In this document: positions 16,107-27,342 of the stretch, in pieces
Layout of the letters: the number at the start of each line of letters is the position of its first letter
How positions within the stretch are numbered: the stretch's first letter is position 1
Assembly: GCF_016805985.1 (NCBI RefSeq)
Contig: NZ_CP017661.1
Span: 2,418,001 to 2,482,000, forward strand
Reading direction: 5' to 3'
DNA length: 64,000 nt
Origin: Microbacterium sp. JZ31
GTDB lineage: Bacteria > Actinomycetota > Actinomycetes > Actinomycetales > Microbacteriaceae
Notes under the pieces: model-generated
What the model saw: the letters and a program-made list of their open reading frames with translations, nothing else
Database searches by the model: none
Told to the model about the DNA's origin: nothing
Position numbers and translations under genes: made by a program

Positions 16107-16996
16107 CTAGGAGGCGGCGGACAGCGCCGCGGCGTACGCCCGCGGCAGGTGCGCGGCGACCTCCAGCGCGGTGATCGGATGTCCCGCGGCGCCGTCCGCG
16201 ACGCCGGCGGCGAGGCGCGCGGCGTGGCCGTGCAGCCAGGCTCCCGTCGCGGCGGACTTCGCCAGTCCCTCGGCGTCGAGCGGGCCCGCGGCGGCAGCGG
16301 CGGCCGCGACCCCGCCGATCACGCCCGCCAGCACATCGCCCGTGCCGGCGGTCGCCAGCCAGGGCGTGCCCGCGCGCACCACGGCGTACCAGCCGGTCGG
16401 CGCCGCGACGATCGTCGCCGCGCCCTTGAGCAGCACGGCTCCGCCGAGCGCCACGGCGGTCTCGCGGGCGACGAGCAGCCGCTCGTCGAAGCCGCGGCGC
16501 AGCCGGTCGGCGAGCGGATCGTCGCCCTCGACGTCGTCCACGCCGAGCCCGAGCGGGATCCGCACCTCCTTGAGCTCGCCGTCGTGCGGCGTGACCACCA
16601 CGGGTCCGCGCGCCTCGGCCGCGAGATCGAGCGCGCCGGCGTCGACGACGACCGGGGCGCCCGATCGCAGCACGTTCACGAGCGTCGCGCGCTCGGCGTC
16701 CGTGCGCGCTCGCGCGTCCATGCCGGATCCGATCACCCAGGCGTCGGTCCGGCCCTCCCCGTCACGACCTCCGGCCGGCGCTGCAGCACCAGGCGGGCGA
16801 CGTCGGGGTCGCCGATCCAGCGCACCATGCCGGCCCCGCCGCGGGCCGCTCCCTCCACGCCGAGCACGGCGGCGCCCGGGTAGGAGGTCGACCCGGTGCG
16901 CAGACTCACGACACCCCGGGAATACTTGTGGGAGGTCGCGGTTGGCATCCGGAGCACGGATGCGGCATCCGCCGCGGTCCATTCCCGAGCTTCCAT
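16107..16996 (-). pseudogene. nnrD: ADP-dependent NAD(P)H-hydrate dehydratase, split by an apparent frameshift
   Basis: The C-terminal two thirds (frame ending 16107) hold TDAWVIGSGMDA, VVDAGALDL, VVVTPHDGE, LLKGAATIV and the ADP/NAD-binding ATAGTGDVLAGVIGG, all typical of the CARKD/NnrD repair enzyme that dehydrates NAD(P)HX. The N-terminal part (REWTAADAASVLRMP, SHKYSRGVV, GAARGGAGMVRW) is in another frame, 16733-16996, and ends at a stop just after the break. Adding one base to the run of four C at 16757-16760 joins both parts into one normal protein of about 296 residues. A sequencing error is as likely as a true mutation. ATG 16996 has TAGGGT 6 nt upstream (leaderless). Confidence 0.75.
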
Positions 16997-17040
16997 GTCG
17001 TCACCCTATGCCCGTCCGTCGGGCACGCGATCGGAGATCC

Positions 17041-18141
<1,101 letters not shown>

Positions 18142-18157
18142 GCCCACGTTCCATGAC

Positions 18158-18189
18158 GTGAGCCCGCCTCGTTCCCGAGGCGGGCTCAC
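18158..18189. terminator. Bidirectional terminator hairpin
   Basis: Perfect 14-bp stem GTGAGCCCGCCTCG / CGAGGCGGGCTCAC with a TTCC loop, between the convergent oxidoreductase gene (stop 18141) and the CBS-domain protein gene (stop 18208). It can serve both strands. Confidence 0.8.
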
Positions 18190-18207
18190 TGCGTGGTGCG
18201 TGCCGGC

Positions 18208-19263
18208 TTACCGCCGGCGGCGGGTGGCGTCGTGGATCTCGCCGATCAGCTCCTCGAGGATGTCCTCCAGGAACAGCACGGCGGTCGTGCGGCCCTCGGC
18301 GTCGCGGACGCGGGCGAGGTGACGGCCCTGGCGGCGCATCACGGCGAGCGCGTCCTCGAGATCGGTCGTCTCCTGCACCGGCACCATGTGGTGGATGCGC
18401 TTGGCCGGGATCGGACGGGCCGCCTTCGCGGGCACATCCTCGTCGTCCGCCGCGCGCAGGATGTCCTTCAGGTGCACGTAGCCGACCGGATCGCCCTCGG
18501 GATCGACGATCACGTAGCGCGAGTAGCCGTGCTTGGCGACCGCGCGTTCGATCTCGTCGGGCGTCGTCGTCTCCGGCAGCGACACGATCTCGCCGAGCGG
18601 CACGGCGACGTCCCCCGCCTTCTTGTCCGTGAACTCCAAGGCGGCGGCCACCGTGCCCGACACGTCGTCGAGCACGCCCTCGCGACGCGACTGCGTCACG
18701 ATCGTCGCGACCTCGTCCAGCGTGAACGTCGACGCCGCCTCGTTCTTCGGCTCCACGCGGAACAGCCGGAGCACGGCGTTCGCGATCCAGTTCAGCGCCC
18801 AGATCAGCGGATGGAACACCTTCGACACCCACACGAGCGGCGTCGCCAGCAGCAGCACCGCGCGATCGGGCACGGAGAACGCGAGGTTCTTCGCGACCAT
18901 CTCGCCGAACACGACGTGCAGGTACGACACGAGCACGAGCGCGATCACGAACGCGACGGTGTCGACGAGCCCCTCGGGAAGACCCGTGAGCCCCAGCGGC
19001 ACCTCGAGCAGGTGGTGGATCGCCGGCTCGGACACGTTCAGGATCAGCAGCGAGCAGATCGTGATGCCGAGCTGCGACGTCGCGAGCATGAGCGTCGCGT
19101 GCTCCATGGCGTACAGCGCGGTGCGCGCGGCGCGCGAGCCGCGCTCGGCGAGCGGCTCGATCTGCGAGCGGCGCGCCGAGATGACGGCGAACTCGGCACC
19201 GACGAAGAAGGCGTTGGCGAGCAGCAGCACCACGAGCCATGCGATTCCGGCCCAGTCGCTCAT
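18208..19263 (-). CDS. CorC/HlyC-type membrane protein with DUF21 and CBS domains (short form)
   Basis: A 351-residue protein: an N-terminal DUF21/CNNM transmembrane domain of about 180 residues (VVLLLANAFFVGAEFAVISARRSQ, core FFVGAEFAVISARR), then two CBS domains (MDVAVP-like VPLGEIVSLPE and the VGYVHLKDIL motif). The C-terminal CorC_HlyC domain found in the partner protein is missing. Such proteins are linked to Mg/Co export or membrane integrity; the old 'hemolysin' name is misleading. It overlaps the end of the 454-residue paralogue by 4 nt and may form a hetero-oligomer with it. Confidence 0.87.
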   Translation of the reverse strand: MSDWAGIAWLVVLLLANAFFVGAEFAVISARRSQIEPLAERGSRAARTALYAMEHATLMLATSQLGITICSLLILNVSEPAIHHLLEVPLGLTGLPEGLVDTVAFVIALVLVSYLHVVFGEMVAKNLAFSVPDRAVLLLATPLVWVSKVFHPLIWALNWIANAVLRLFRVEPKNEAASTFTLDEVATIVTQSRREGVLDDVSGTVAAALEFTDKKAGDVAVPLGEIVSLPETTTPDEIERAVAKHGYSRYVIVDPEGDPVGYVHLKDILRAADDEDVPAKAARPIPAKRIHHMVPVQETTDLEDALAVMRRQGRHLARVRDAEGRTTAVLFLEDILEELIGEIHDATRRRR

Positions 19264-20624
19264 CGGTCGCCTCCCTTCGTCGCGGCGGATCCGGCGTCGG
19301 CGGGGCGGCCCTCGATGATCGGATCCGGCACGGGCGCGGGGTCGGGGGTGAACCGGACCCGGTCGACGCGGCGGCCGTCCATGCGCTCGACGGTCAGCAC
19401 GCCGTCCTCGAGGCGCACGGCGTCGCCGACGGCCGGGATGCGCTCCAGCACGCTCATGATGTAGCCGCCGACCGTGTCGTACGCGTCGTCCTCCGGCACC
19501 TCGATCTCGGCGCGGTCGCGCAGCTCGTCGGGGCGCAGCTGACCCGGGAAGGTCAGCGAGTCGCGGTGGCGCACGACGCCCGCCAGGCGCCGGTCGTGCT
19601 CGTCGGCGACCTCGCCCACGATCTCCTCGACCAGGTCCTCGAGTGTGACCACGCCGGCCGTGCCGCCGTACTCGTCGACCACGACCGCCATCTGGTAGCC
19701 GCGCGAGCGCAGCTCGGAGACGAGCTGGTCGAGGTGGACGGTCTCGGGCACGCGCAGCGGCTCGGTCGCGAGCGCGGCGGCGGGCACGTCCGCGCGCCGC
19801 TCGCGCGGCACGGACACGGCCGCCTTGAGGTGCACGATGCCCACGATGTCGTCCATCGAGTCGCCGAACACGGGAAACCGGCTGTGGCCGGTCTGACGTG
19901 CGAGCTCGATCACGTCGTCCGTCGAGTCGCCTGCCGCGACGGCGTGCATGCGGGGCCGCGGCGTCATGACGTCGCCCGCCGTGAGGCGCGCGAAGGTGAG
20001 GCTGCGGTCGAGCAGGGTCGCGGTGTCCTCCTCGAGCACGCCCGCGAGCGCGGAGCGCCGCACGAGCGACGACAGCTCCTCAGCCGTGCGAGCGCCCGAC
20101 AGCTCCTCCTTCGGCTCGACGCCGAGTCGGCGCAGCACGGCGTTGGCGCTGCCGTTGAGGAGCACGATGGCCGGCCGGAAGACCGTCGTGAAGGCGATCT
20201 GGAACGGCGTGACGATCTTCGCGGTGGCGAGCGGCAGCGCGAGCGCGAAGTTCTTCGGCACGAGCTCGCCCAGGATCATCGACAGGATGGTCGCGATCGC
20301 CACGGCGACGACGGTCGCGATGGGCGAGACCGCCCCCTCCGCCAGGCCCCACGACAGGAGCGCGGGCTCCAGCAGGTGCGAGAACGCCGGCTCGAGCGTA
20401 TAACCCGTCAGCAGCGTCGTGAGCGTGATGCCCAGCTGAGCGCTCGAGAGGTGCGTGGACGTCTGCCGCAGCGCGGCGATCGTCATGCCGAGGCGGGTCT
20501 CGCCCCGGTCTCGGCGGGCCTCGAGATCCGCGCGGTCGAGGTTCACGAGTGCGAACTCGCTCGCGACGAAGAGGCCGGTGCCGACCGTCAGAAGGAGCCC
20601 CACGCCGAGCAGGATCAGGTCCAT
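19260..20624 (-). CDS. CorC/HlyC-type membrane protein with DUF21, CBS pair and CorC_HlyC domain (long form)
   Basis: A 454-residue protein: DUF21/CNNM domain (residues 1-190, [25 protein letters not shown] region), CBS pair (about 205-330, with [15 protein letters not shown] and [10 protein letters not shown]), and a C-terminal transporter-associated domain (about 350-430, [17 protein letters not shown]). This is the full CNNM/CorC architecture, probably Mg2+ or divalent cation transport coupled to sodium. It is the first gene of a two-gene operon with its shorter paralogue. A TAGACT hexamer on the minus strand at 20702-20707 may be the -10 of its promoter, with no convincing -35. Confidence 0.88.
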   Translation of the reverse strand: MDLILLGVGLLLTVGTGLFVASEFALVNLDRADLEARRDRGETRLGMTIAALRQTSTHLSSAQLGITLTTLLTGYTLEPAFSHLLEPALLSWGLAEGAVSPIATVVAVAIATILSMILGELVPKNFALALPLATAKIVTPFQIAFTTVFRPAIVLLNGSANAVLRRLGVEPKEELSGARTAEELSSLVRRSALAGVLEEDTATLLDRSLTFARLTAGDVMTPRPRMHAVAAGDSTDDVIELARQTGHSRFPVFGDSMDDIVGIVHLKAAVSVPRERRADVPAAALATEPLRVPETVHLDQLVSELRSRGYQMAVVVDEYGGTAGVVTLEDLVEEIVGEVADEHDRRLAGVVRHRDSLTFPGQLRPDELRDRAEIEVPEDDAYDTVGGYIMSVLERIPAVGDAVRLEDGVLTVERMDGRRVDRVRFTPDPAPVPDPIIEGRPADAGSAATKGGDR

Positions 20625-20717
20625 GCCGATCCCCCTCCGCTCATCGCGAAGTCGTGGCTGTGGGGCGAGGGACTACTGGGAGGGTCATCCATAGGTCTCC
20701 GAGTCTAGGGGCGACGC

Positions 20718-21740
20718 CTATGCGTCGGTCGAGAGCGGGGAGCTCCGCTCGTCCGGGATCCCGTGCCGCCCATCCCACCAGTCGAGGACGCGGGTGCCGA
20801 CGAGCGTGAGCCACTTGGACGGCTCGCCGGGCGGCACATCCGTCTCGAACCACTGGAGGCCCGGCTCACGATCGCCCTGCAGCCAGGTTCCGTCGCGACG
20901 CCGCGCGGAGCGGATCACGTCGATCGCCTCCGCCAGTCGCGGATCCGGACCCGTGCCGTCCTGCAGCGCCGCGGCGCGGAAGTGATCGGCCGCGCGCAGC
21001 GCGCTGTAGCGCCAGCGGAACGGGAACAGGAACCGCGCCGCCCACGGCCCGACGGTCTCGCCGGTCGAGAGCCGGCGCAGCAGCCGCCGGTCCAGCAGGT
21101 ACTCCTCGCCGCGCAGGCGCGCGGCGCGCACCGACGTGTCTCCGGACAGCACCTCGTACTCGCGCAGGCCGATCACCGCGTTGAGCGTCGAGTGGAACGA
21201 CGAGCGCGTGCTCCCCTCCGGCCACTCGCAGTTCCAGCCGCCGTCCTCGAGCTGGTGGGCGGGGAACCATGCGGCGAGCGCGGTCACGTCGACGCCGAGC
21301 CAGGCGCCGGACGACAGCGTCATGGCGTTGATGCAGACGTCGGTCTCGCCGCCCCAGTACGGCAGGTCGTCGTACTCCCAGCGGCAGTTCGCGGCGATCC
21401 GCTCGGCCGTGTCGCCGAGCACCTCGGCATCGAGGCCCCAGCCCTGCAGCGCCTTCAGGCTCCAGTCGGTCGACACCCACGGCTGGGCGCCCTCGTCGGT
21501 CTCGCCGATCGCGACGCCCGCGGCGCACCAGCCCTCGCCCGGGAAGTGCGCGCCGCGCGCCCACGTGCCCTCCGGGTCCTGCCTCTCCAGCAGCATCCGG
21601 CCGAAGCCCTCGGTCGCGACCCGCGCGCGCGTCGCCCGCCACACGTACTCCGGCAGCTGCAGGAGGTCGCGCTCGACCTGCCAGCGCAGGGCCGGGTCGG
21701 CGTCGAGCAGCCAGTCCGCGAGCTCGGGGGCGATCGCCAT
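20718..21740 (-). CDS. Prenyltransferase / squalene-cyclase-repeat protein
   Basis: A 340-residue soluble protein rich in Trp with repeated QxxDGxW-like elements (ERQDPEGTWARG, HQLEDGGWNCEW, SARRRDGTWLQG), the QW-type repeats of the terpene cyclase/prenyltransferase alpha-toroid. The DxDD catalytic motif of squalene-hopene cyclases is not seen, and the protein is about half the length of a full cyclase, so cyclase activity is unlikely. Related short proteins in actinobacteria have no known role. TACTGT lies 6 nt upstream of the ATG, predicting a leaderless transcript. Confidence 0.7.
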   Translation of the reverse strand: MAIAPELADWLLDADPALRWQVERDLLQLPEYVWRATRARVATEGFGRMLLERQDPEGTWARGAHFPGEGWCAAGVAIGETDEGAQPWVSTDWSLKALQGWGLDAEVLGDTAERIAANCRWEYDDLPYWGGETDVCINAMTLSSGAWLGVDVTALAAWFPAHQLEDGGWNCEWPEGSTRSSFHSTLNAVIGLREYEVLSGDTSVRAARLRGEEYLLDRRLLRRLSTGETVGPWAARFLFPFRWRYSALRAADHFRAAALQDGTGPDPRLAEAIDVIRSARRRDGTWLQGDREPGLQWFETDVPPGEPSKWLTLVGTRVLDWWDGRHGIPDERSSPLSTDA

Positions 21741-21800
21741 GGCGTCACAGTACGACGCGGCAGGAGGCCCGCGCGAGGGACCTCCTGCCGCGTCGGGGAA

Positions 21801-23354
21801 TCAGGCTTCCGCGGCGTCGCTCGTCACGACGTCGGCGGGCCGGGCGGCGGGCGCCGCCGGCGCCGCCGGGCGCATGCCCTCGCCGATCGCCTCGCCCACC
21901 GCGCGGCCCGCAATGAGGGCCGCGAGGTCGACGCCCGTGGCGGACTTGACCGCGTCGAACGTGGCGCGCATGCCGACCGCCTGCTCGCTCGCGAGGTGCG
22001 CGGACGCCCCGCCGTCGCCGCCCAGCACGGTGATGGAGCCCACGCGCTCGTAGCCCTTGGCGAACTCCGCCATCATCGGCACGACCGCCTCGATCGCGCG
22101 CTGCGCCATGAGCGCCTCCTCGTGCTCGGCGATCGCGGCGGCCTCGGCCTTGATGGCGGCGGCCTTCGCCTCACCGGCCAGGCGGATGGCCTCGGCGTCG
22201 GCCTCGGCGCGGAACTTCGTGCCCTGCGCCTCCTGCTCCGCCGCGAATGCGGCGGCCTCGGCGGCGGCGCGCTTCGCGAGGGCATCCGCCTCGGCCGCGA
22301 GCCGCACGGTCTCGGCGTCCGCCGCCGCGCGCGTCTTCAGCTCCTGGGCCTTCTGCTCGGCGATCTTCGCCTGCGCCTCGGCCTCGCGGATGCGCGCGTA
22401 GGCCTCCGCGTCGGCCTGCTTCTGCTGCTCGTACGCCTCGGCGTCGGCCTTCTGCTGGCGCTCGTACGTCGCGGCCTCGGCCACGCGGCGCACCTCGGCG
22501 TCGAGCTTGGCGGACTGGTTCATCGCCGCCTGCTCGAGGACCCCCTGCTCGAGCTTCTCGCGCGCGAGCTTCTCCGCCGCCTCGGCCTCGGCGTTCGCGC
22601 GGCCGATCTCGGCCTTCGCGTTGGCGGTGTTCTTCTGGTACGCCGTGTACTCGACGAGGTTCTGCTCGTCCGTGGCGATCTTGTTGCGCTGCACCTCGCG
22701 CTGCGCCGAGATGCTGGCGACCTGCGCGTCGCGCTTGACGCGCTCGATCTCGCTCGCGCCGAGCGACTCGATGTAGCCGTTCTTGTCCGTGATGCCCTGG
22801 ATCTGGAACGAGTCGAGGATCAGGCCCTGTGCCTCGAGGTCGCCCTTGATGTTCTCGGCGATCTGGTCGGACAGCTGCTGGCGGTCGCGCATCAGCTGCT
22901 CGACCGTGAGCATCGCGACCACACCGCGCAGCGAGCCCTCGAGCTGCTCGCGCGTGAACTGCTCGATCGCGTTGTCCTGCGACGCGAAGCGCTCGGCGGC
23001 GCGGCGCACCTGCTCGGGCTCCGAGCCGATCTTGAACAGCGCCACGCCCGTGACGTCGACCGTGACGCCGTTGGACGACTGCGCGGTCGGCTCGACGTTG
23101 ATCTGGCGGGCACGCAGCGAGATGAGCTCGGCGCGCTGCGTGATCGGGTTGACGATCGCTCCCCCGCCCGTGACGACCGTGATCCGCGACGACGTGCCGT
23201 CCTCGCCGCGCTGGTTCTTGCCGACGATCACGAGCGCCTCGTCCGCCTTGGCGATCCGGTACCAGGCCCGGAACAGCAGGATCACGATGAGCGCCAGGAC
23301 GATGACGCCGATCGCGATCGGGCCGACGAGGAAGAGGAGGGAGATGGGATCCAC
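21801..23354 (-). CDS. Flotillin-like SPFH-domain protein
   Basis: A 517-residue membrane-anchored protein. A hydrophobic N-terminal segment (residues about 5-30) is followed by the SPFH/band 7 domain (ADEALVIVGKN, then VDVTGVALFKIG) and a long Ala/Glu/Lys-rich coiled coil (about 260-450, many AEAEAAEKLAREKLEQ-type heptads), with a Gly/Ala-rich tail. Flotillins organise membrane microdomains. GTG 23354 was chosen for its CGGAG ribosome site with 5-nt spacing; the frame is open to 23438 but without a ribosome site. It is divergent from kgd. Confidence 0.88.
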   Translation of the reverse strand: MDPISLLFLVGPIAIGVIVLALIVILLFRAWYRIAKADEALVIVGKNQRGEDGTSSRITVVTGGGAIVNPITQRAELISLRARQINVEPTAQSSNGVTVDVTGVALFKIGSEPEQVRRAAERFASQDNAIEQFTREQLEGSLRGVVAMLTVEQLMRDRQQLSDQIAENIKGDLEAQGLILDSFQIQGITDKNGYIESLGASEIERVKRDAQVASISAQREVQRNKIATDEQNLVEYTAYQKNTANAKAEIGRANAEAEAAEKLAREKLEQGVLEQAAMNQSAKLDAEVRRVAEAATYERQQKADAEAYEQQKQADAEAYARIREAEAQAKIAEQKAQELKTRAAADAETVRLAAEADALAKRAAAEAAAFAAEQEAQGTKFRAEADAEAIRLAGEAKAAAIKAEAAAIAEHEEALMAQRAIEAVVPMMAEFAKGYERVGSITVLGGDGGASAHLASEQAVGMRATFDAVKSATGVDLAALIAGRAVGEAIGEGMRPAAPAAPAARPADVVTSDAAEA

Positions 23355-23612
23355 GGGTGCTCCGGTTTCGGTATCGCGAGCGGCCCCCTGCGCGCTCGCA
23401 TGCCCGCTCAACATAGCGACACGCGCGGCGGGGCGCATCCGCCCTGAGAGGGACCTCCGCGTCGCACCGGCGCGGGGAGGCAGTCGGGCGAACTGGGCTA
23501 GGCTTTTGAGGCGTACGCGTGAGGCGCAGAGCGACGCGCGAACACGAGAACGGGTGCCGATCCAGAGGCGCCCGGGCTACGAATTTCACCGATGAAAGAA
23601 GGCGAATCGGCC

Positions 23613-26600
23613 GTGTCGAGCCAGGGAACGGGCACCGGAACTGCGAACGAGGGAGAGTTCGGGGCCAATCAATGGCTTGTGGATGAGCTCTACGAGCAGT
23701 TCACGACCGACAGGAACTCGGTGGACAAGGAGTGGTGGCCGGTCCTCGAGGCCTACCACGCGGGACGCTCGGGTCAGACCGCGGCGGCCGCGCCCGCGCA
23801 GGCATCGGCCGGCGCCACCGCGGCCCCGGCACCCGCCCCGCAGGAGTCGCACCCCATGACCGCGCCGATCCCCGTCGTCGGCCAGCAGCCGGTCGCCCGC
23901 ACCACGGCCAAGCCCGCGAAGCCGGCGCCCATCCCCGCGGATGCACCGCAGAAGGCCACCGCCCCGGCCGAGAACGGCGAGGCGAAGGCGGATGAGGACG
24001 TCGTCACCGTCCTGCGCGGCATGCCCAAGACGCTCGCCAAGAACATGGACGAGTCGCTCACGGTCCCGACCGCCACGAGCGTGCGCACCATCCCGGCGAA
24101 GCTGATGATCGACAACCGCATCGTCATCAACAACCACATGTCGCGCACGCGCGGCGGCAAGGTGAGTTTCACGCATCTGATCGGCTGGGCGCTGATCCAG
24201 GCGCTGAAGGAGTTCCCGAGCCAGAACGTGTTCTACGCCGAGATCGACGGCAAGCCCTCGGTCGTCGCGCCGGCGCACGTCAACCTCGGCATCGCGATCG
24301 ACCTGCCCAAGCCCGACGGCACGCGCGCCCTGATGGTGCCGAGCATCAAGAACGCCGACACGCTGTCGTTCACCGAGTACCTCGCATCGTACGAGGACCT
24401 CGTCAAGCGCGCCCGCGGCAACAAGCTCACGGCCGGTGACTTCGCGGGCACGACCGTGTCCCTGACCAACCCGGGCGGCATCGGCACCGTCCACTCGGTG
24501 CCGCGTCTGATGAAGGGCCAGGGCTGCATCATCGGCGCCGGCGCGCTCGACTACCCGGCCGAGTTTCAGGGCGCGAGCCAGAAGACGCTCAACGAGTTCG
24601 CGATCGGCAAGACGATCACCCTCACGAGCACGTACGACCACCGCGTGATCCAGGGCGCCGGATCCGGCGAGTTCCTGAAGAAGGTGCACGAGCTGCTGAT
24701 CGGGCAGCGCGGCTTCTACGAGGACATCTTCGCGGCCCTGCGCATCCCGTACGCCCCGATCCAGTGGAACGCGGACGTCCAGGTCGACCTCGCCGAGCGC
24801 GTCGACAAGACCGCGCGCGTGCAGGAGCTCATCAACAGCTACCGCGTGCGCGGCCACCTGATGGCGGACGTCGACCCGCTCGAGTACGTGCAGCGCCTGC
24901 ACCACGACCTCGAGATCGAGTCGCACGGCCTGACCTTCTGGGACCTCGAGCGCGAGTTCGTCACGGGCGGGTTCGGCGGCAAGCGCACGATGAAGCTGCG
25001 CGACATCCTCGGTGTCCTGCGCGACTCGTACTGCCGCACGACCGGCATCGAGTACATGCACATCCACGACCACGAGCAGCGCGAGTGGTTCCAGCAGAAG
25101 CTCGAGCAGAAGTACACCAAGCCCGACCACGACGACCAGCTGCGCATCCTGCGCAAGCTGAACGAGGCCGAGGCGTTCGAGACCTTCCTGCAGACGAAGT
25201 ACGTCGGTCAGAAGCGCTTCTCCCTCGAGGGCGGCGAGTCGCTCATCCCGCTGCTCGACCGCATCCTGGAGGGCGCGGCCGAGGCGGGCCTCGACGGCGC
25301 CGCGATCGGCATGGCGCACCGCGGCCGCCTGAACGTGCTGACGAACATCGCGGGCAAGACCTACGGCCAGGTGTTCCAGGAGTTCGAGGGCGCGCTGCCC
25401 GGGAACAAGCGCGGCTCGGGCGACGTGAAGTACCACCTCGGCACCGAGGGCCGCTTCGTCGCCGAGAGCGGCGCCGAGCTCGACGTCTACCTGGCGGCGA
25501 ACCCGTCGCACCTCGAGACGGTCGACGGCGTGCTCGAGGGCATCGTGCGCGCCAAGCAGGACCGCAAGCCGGTCGGCTCGTTCACGTGGCTGCCCATCCT
25601 CGTCCACGGCGACGCCGCGTTCGCGGGCCAGGGCGTCGTGGCCGAGACGCTGCAGATGTCGCAGCTGCGCGGCTACCGCACGGGCGGCACGGTGCACGTC
25701 ATCGTCAACAATCAGGTCGGATTCACGACCCTGCCGCAGGACGGCCGCACCTCGGTGTACGCGTCGGATGTCGCGAAGACCATCCAGGCGCCGATCTTCC
25801 ACGTCAACGGCGACGACCCCGAGGCCGTCGCCCGCGTGGCGGAGCTCGCATTCGAGTACCGCGAGCGCTTCCACCGCGACGTCGTCGTCGACCTCGTCTG
25901 CTACCGCCGCCGCGGTCACAACGAGGGCGACGACCCGTCGATGACGCAGCCGCTCATGACGAACCTCATCGAGGCGAAGCGCTCGACCCGGCGCCTGTAC
26001 ACCGAGGCGCTCGTGGGCCGTGGCGACATCACCGAGGAGGAGTACGAGGAGGCCAAGCGCGACTTCCAGGACCGCCTGGAGATCGCGTTCGCCGAGACGC
26101 ACGCCGCCGAGACGGGATCGAACCCGGTCGTCGACGCCTCCGGCGCGGTCGAGACGGCGCCCGAGGGCGAGCCCGAGACGACGGGCGTGTCGACCGAGGT
26201 CATCCACCAGATCGGCGACGCGCACGCCAACAAGCCCGAGGGCTTCACGGTGCACAGCAAGCTGCAGCAGCTGCTCGACAAGCGCGTGCAGATGAGCCGC
26301 AACGGCCAGATCGACTGGGGCTTCGGCGAGCTGCTCGCGTTCGGCTCGCTGCTGCTGGAGGGCACGGCCGTGCGTCTCGCGGGTCAGGATGCGCGTCGCG
26401 GCACGTTCGTGCAGCGGCACGCGGCGTTCCACGACCGCGTGAACGGCCAGGAGTGGCTGCCGCTGGTGAACCTCTCCGACAACCAGGGCCGCTTCTGGGT
26501 GTACGACTCGCTTCTCAGCGAGTACGCCGCGCTCGGCTTCGAGTACGGCTACTCGGTCGAGAACCCCGACGCCCTCGTGCTGTGGGAGGCGCAGTTCGGC

Positions 26601-27329
26601 GACTTCGTCAACGGCGCCCAGTCGATCATCGACGAGTACATCTCGGCCGCCGACCAGAAGTGGGGTCAGCAGTCGAGCGTCGTGCTGCTGCTGCCGCACG
26701 GCTACGAGGGCCAGGGACCCGACCACTCGTCGGCCCGCATCGAGCGGTTCCTGCAGATGTGCGCGCAGGACAACATGACCGTCGCGCGTCCGTCGACCCC
26801 CGCGTCGTACTTCCACCTGCTGCGTCGCCAGGCGTACATGCGCCCGCGCCGCCCGCTCATCGTGTTCACGCCGAAGGCGATGCTGCGCCTGCGCGGCGCG
26901 ACGAGCGAGGTCGAGGAGTTCACGACCGGCCGCTTCGAGCCTGTGATCGACGACAACCGCGGCAAGGACAAGAGCGGGGTGAAGAAGGTGCTGCTGCACG
27001 CGGGCAAGATCCACTGGGATCTGCGCGGCGAGCTGGAGAAGCGCCCGAACGACGCGATCGCGCTCGTGCGCCTCGAGCAGTTCTACCCGGCGCCGGTCGA
27101 CGAGCTGAACGCGGTGCTCGACACGTACCCGGACGCCGAGCTGGTGTGGGTGCAGGACGAGCCGGAGAACCAGGGCGCGTGGCCGTTCATCGCGCTCGAG
27201 CTCGCGAAGAGCCTCAAGGGCCGCTCGATCAGCGTCGTCTCGCGTGCCGCGTCGGCGTCGCCCGCGACGGGCTCGTCGAAGGTGCACGCGACCGAGCACG
27301 CCGACCTCATGCAGCGCGCGCTCGCCTGA
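23613..27329 (+). CDS. kgd: Multifunctional 2-oxoglutarate metabolism enzyme (2-oxoglutarate dehydrogenase E1 with fused E2 domain)
   Basis: A 1238-residue fused actinobacterial enzyme. The first 40 residues are the E1 N-terminal helix (NEGEFGANQWLVDELYE), then a Pro/Ala linker (about 60-130), an E2-type acyltransferase domain (about 130-380) ending with the catalytic TYDHRVIQGAGSGEF, and the ThDP-dependent E1 part (IGMAHRGRLNVLTNI and the NDNDP-like GDDPEAVARV magnesium site). It decarboxylates 2-oxoglutarate and feeds succinyl-dihydrolipoamide or succinate semialdehyde into the TCA cycle. GTG 23613 has AAGAAGG about 10 nt upstream and begins the conserved SSQ start; ATG 23592 has no ribosome site. 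A terminator follows. Confidence 0.95.
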   Translation: MSSQGTGTGTANEGEFGANQWLVDELYEQFTTDRNSVDKEWWPVLEAYHAGRSGQTAAAAPAQASAGATAAPAPAPQESHPMTAPIPVVGQQPVARTTAKPAKPAPIPADAPQKATAPAENGEAKADEDVVTVLRGMPKTLAKNMDESLTVPTATSVRTIPAKLMIDNRIVINNHMSRTRGGKVSFTHLIGWALIQALKEFPSQNVFYAEIDGKPSVVAPAHVNLGIAIDLPKPDGTRALMVPSIKNADTLSFTEYLASYEDLVKRARGNKLTAGDFAGTTVSLTNPGGIGTVHSVPRLMKGQGCIIGAGALDYPAEFQGASQKTLNEFAIGKTITLTSTYDHRVIQGAGSGEFLKKVHELLIGQRGFYEDIFAALRIPYAPIQWNADVQVDLAERVDKTARVQELINSYRVRGHLMADVDPLEYVQRLHHDLEIESHGLTFWDLEREFVTGGFGGKRTMKLRDILGVLRDSYCRTTGIEYMHIHDHEQREWFQQKLEQKYTKPDHDDQLRILRKLNEAEAFETFLQTKYVGQKRFSLEGGESLIPLLDRILEGAAEAGLDGAAIGMAHRGRLNVLTNIAGKTYGQVFQEFEGALPGNKRGSGDVKYHLGTEGRFVAESGAELDVYLAANPSHLETVDGVLEGIVRAKQDRKPVGSFTWLPILVHGDAAFAGQGVVAETLQMSQLRGYRTGGTVHVIVNNQVGFTTLPQDGRTSVYASDVAKTIQAPIFHVNGDDPEAVARVAELAFEYRERFHRDVVVDLVCYRRRGHNEGDDPSMTQPLMTNLIEAKRSTRRLYTEALVGRGDITEEEYEEAKRDFQDRLEIAFAETHAAETGSNPVVDASGAVETAPEGEPETTGVSTEVIHQIGDAHANKPEGFTVHSKLQQLLDKRVQMSRNGQIDWGFGELLAFGSLLLEGTAVRLAGQDARRGTFVQRHAAFHDRVNGQEWLPLVNLSDNQGRFWVYDSLLSEYAALGFEYGYSVENPDALVLWEAQFGDFVNGAQSIIDEYISAADQKWGQQSSVVLLLPHGYEGQGPDHSSARIERFLQMCAQDNMTVARPSTPASYFHLLRRQAYMRPRRPLIVFTPKAMLRLRGATSEVEEFTTGRFEPVIDDNRGKDKSGVKKVLLHAGKIHWDLRGELEKRPNDAIALVRLEQFYPAPVDELNAVLDTYPDAELVWVQDEPENQGAWPFIALELAKSLKGRSISVVSRAASASPATGSSKVHATEHADLMQRALA

Positions 27330-27342
27330 TCCCGCGCTGACG

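Noticed and set aside
23499..23504. TAGGCT as the kgd -10 element
   Set aside because: It fits a -10 but there is no convincing -35 at 16-18 bp and the leader would be over 100 nt; kept only as a possibility.
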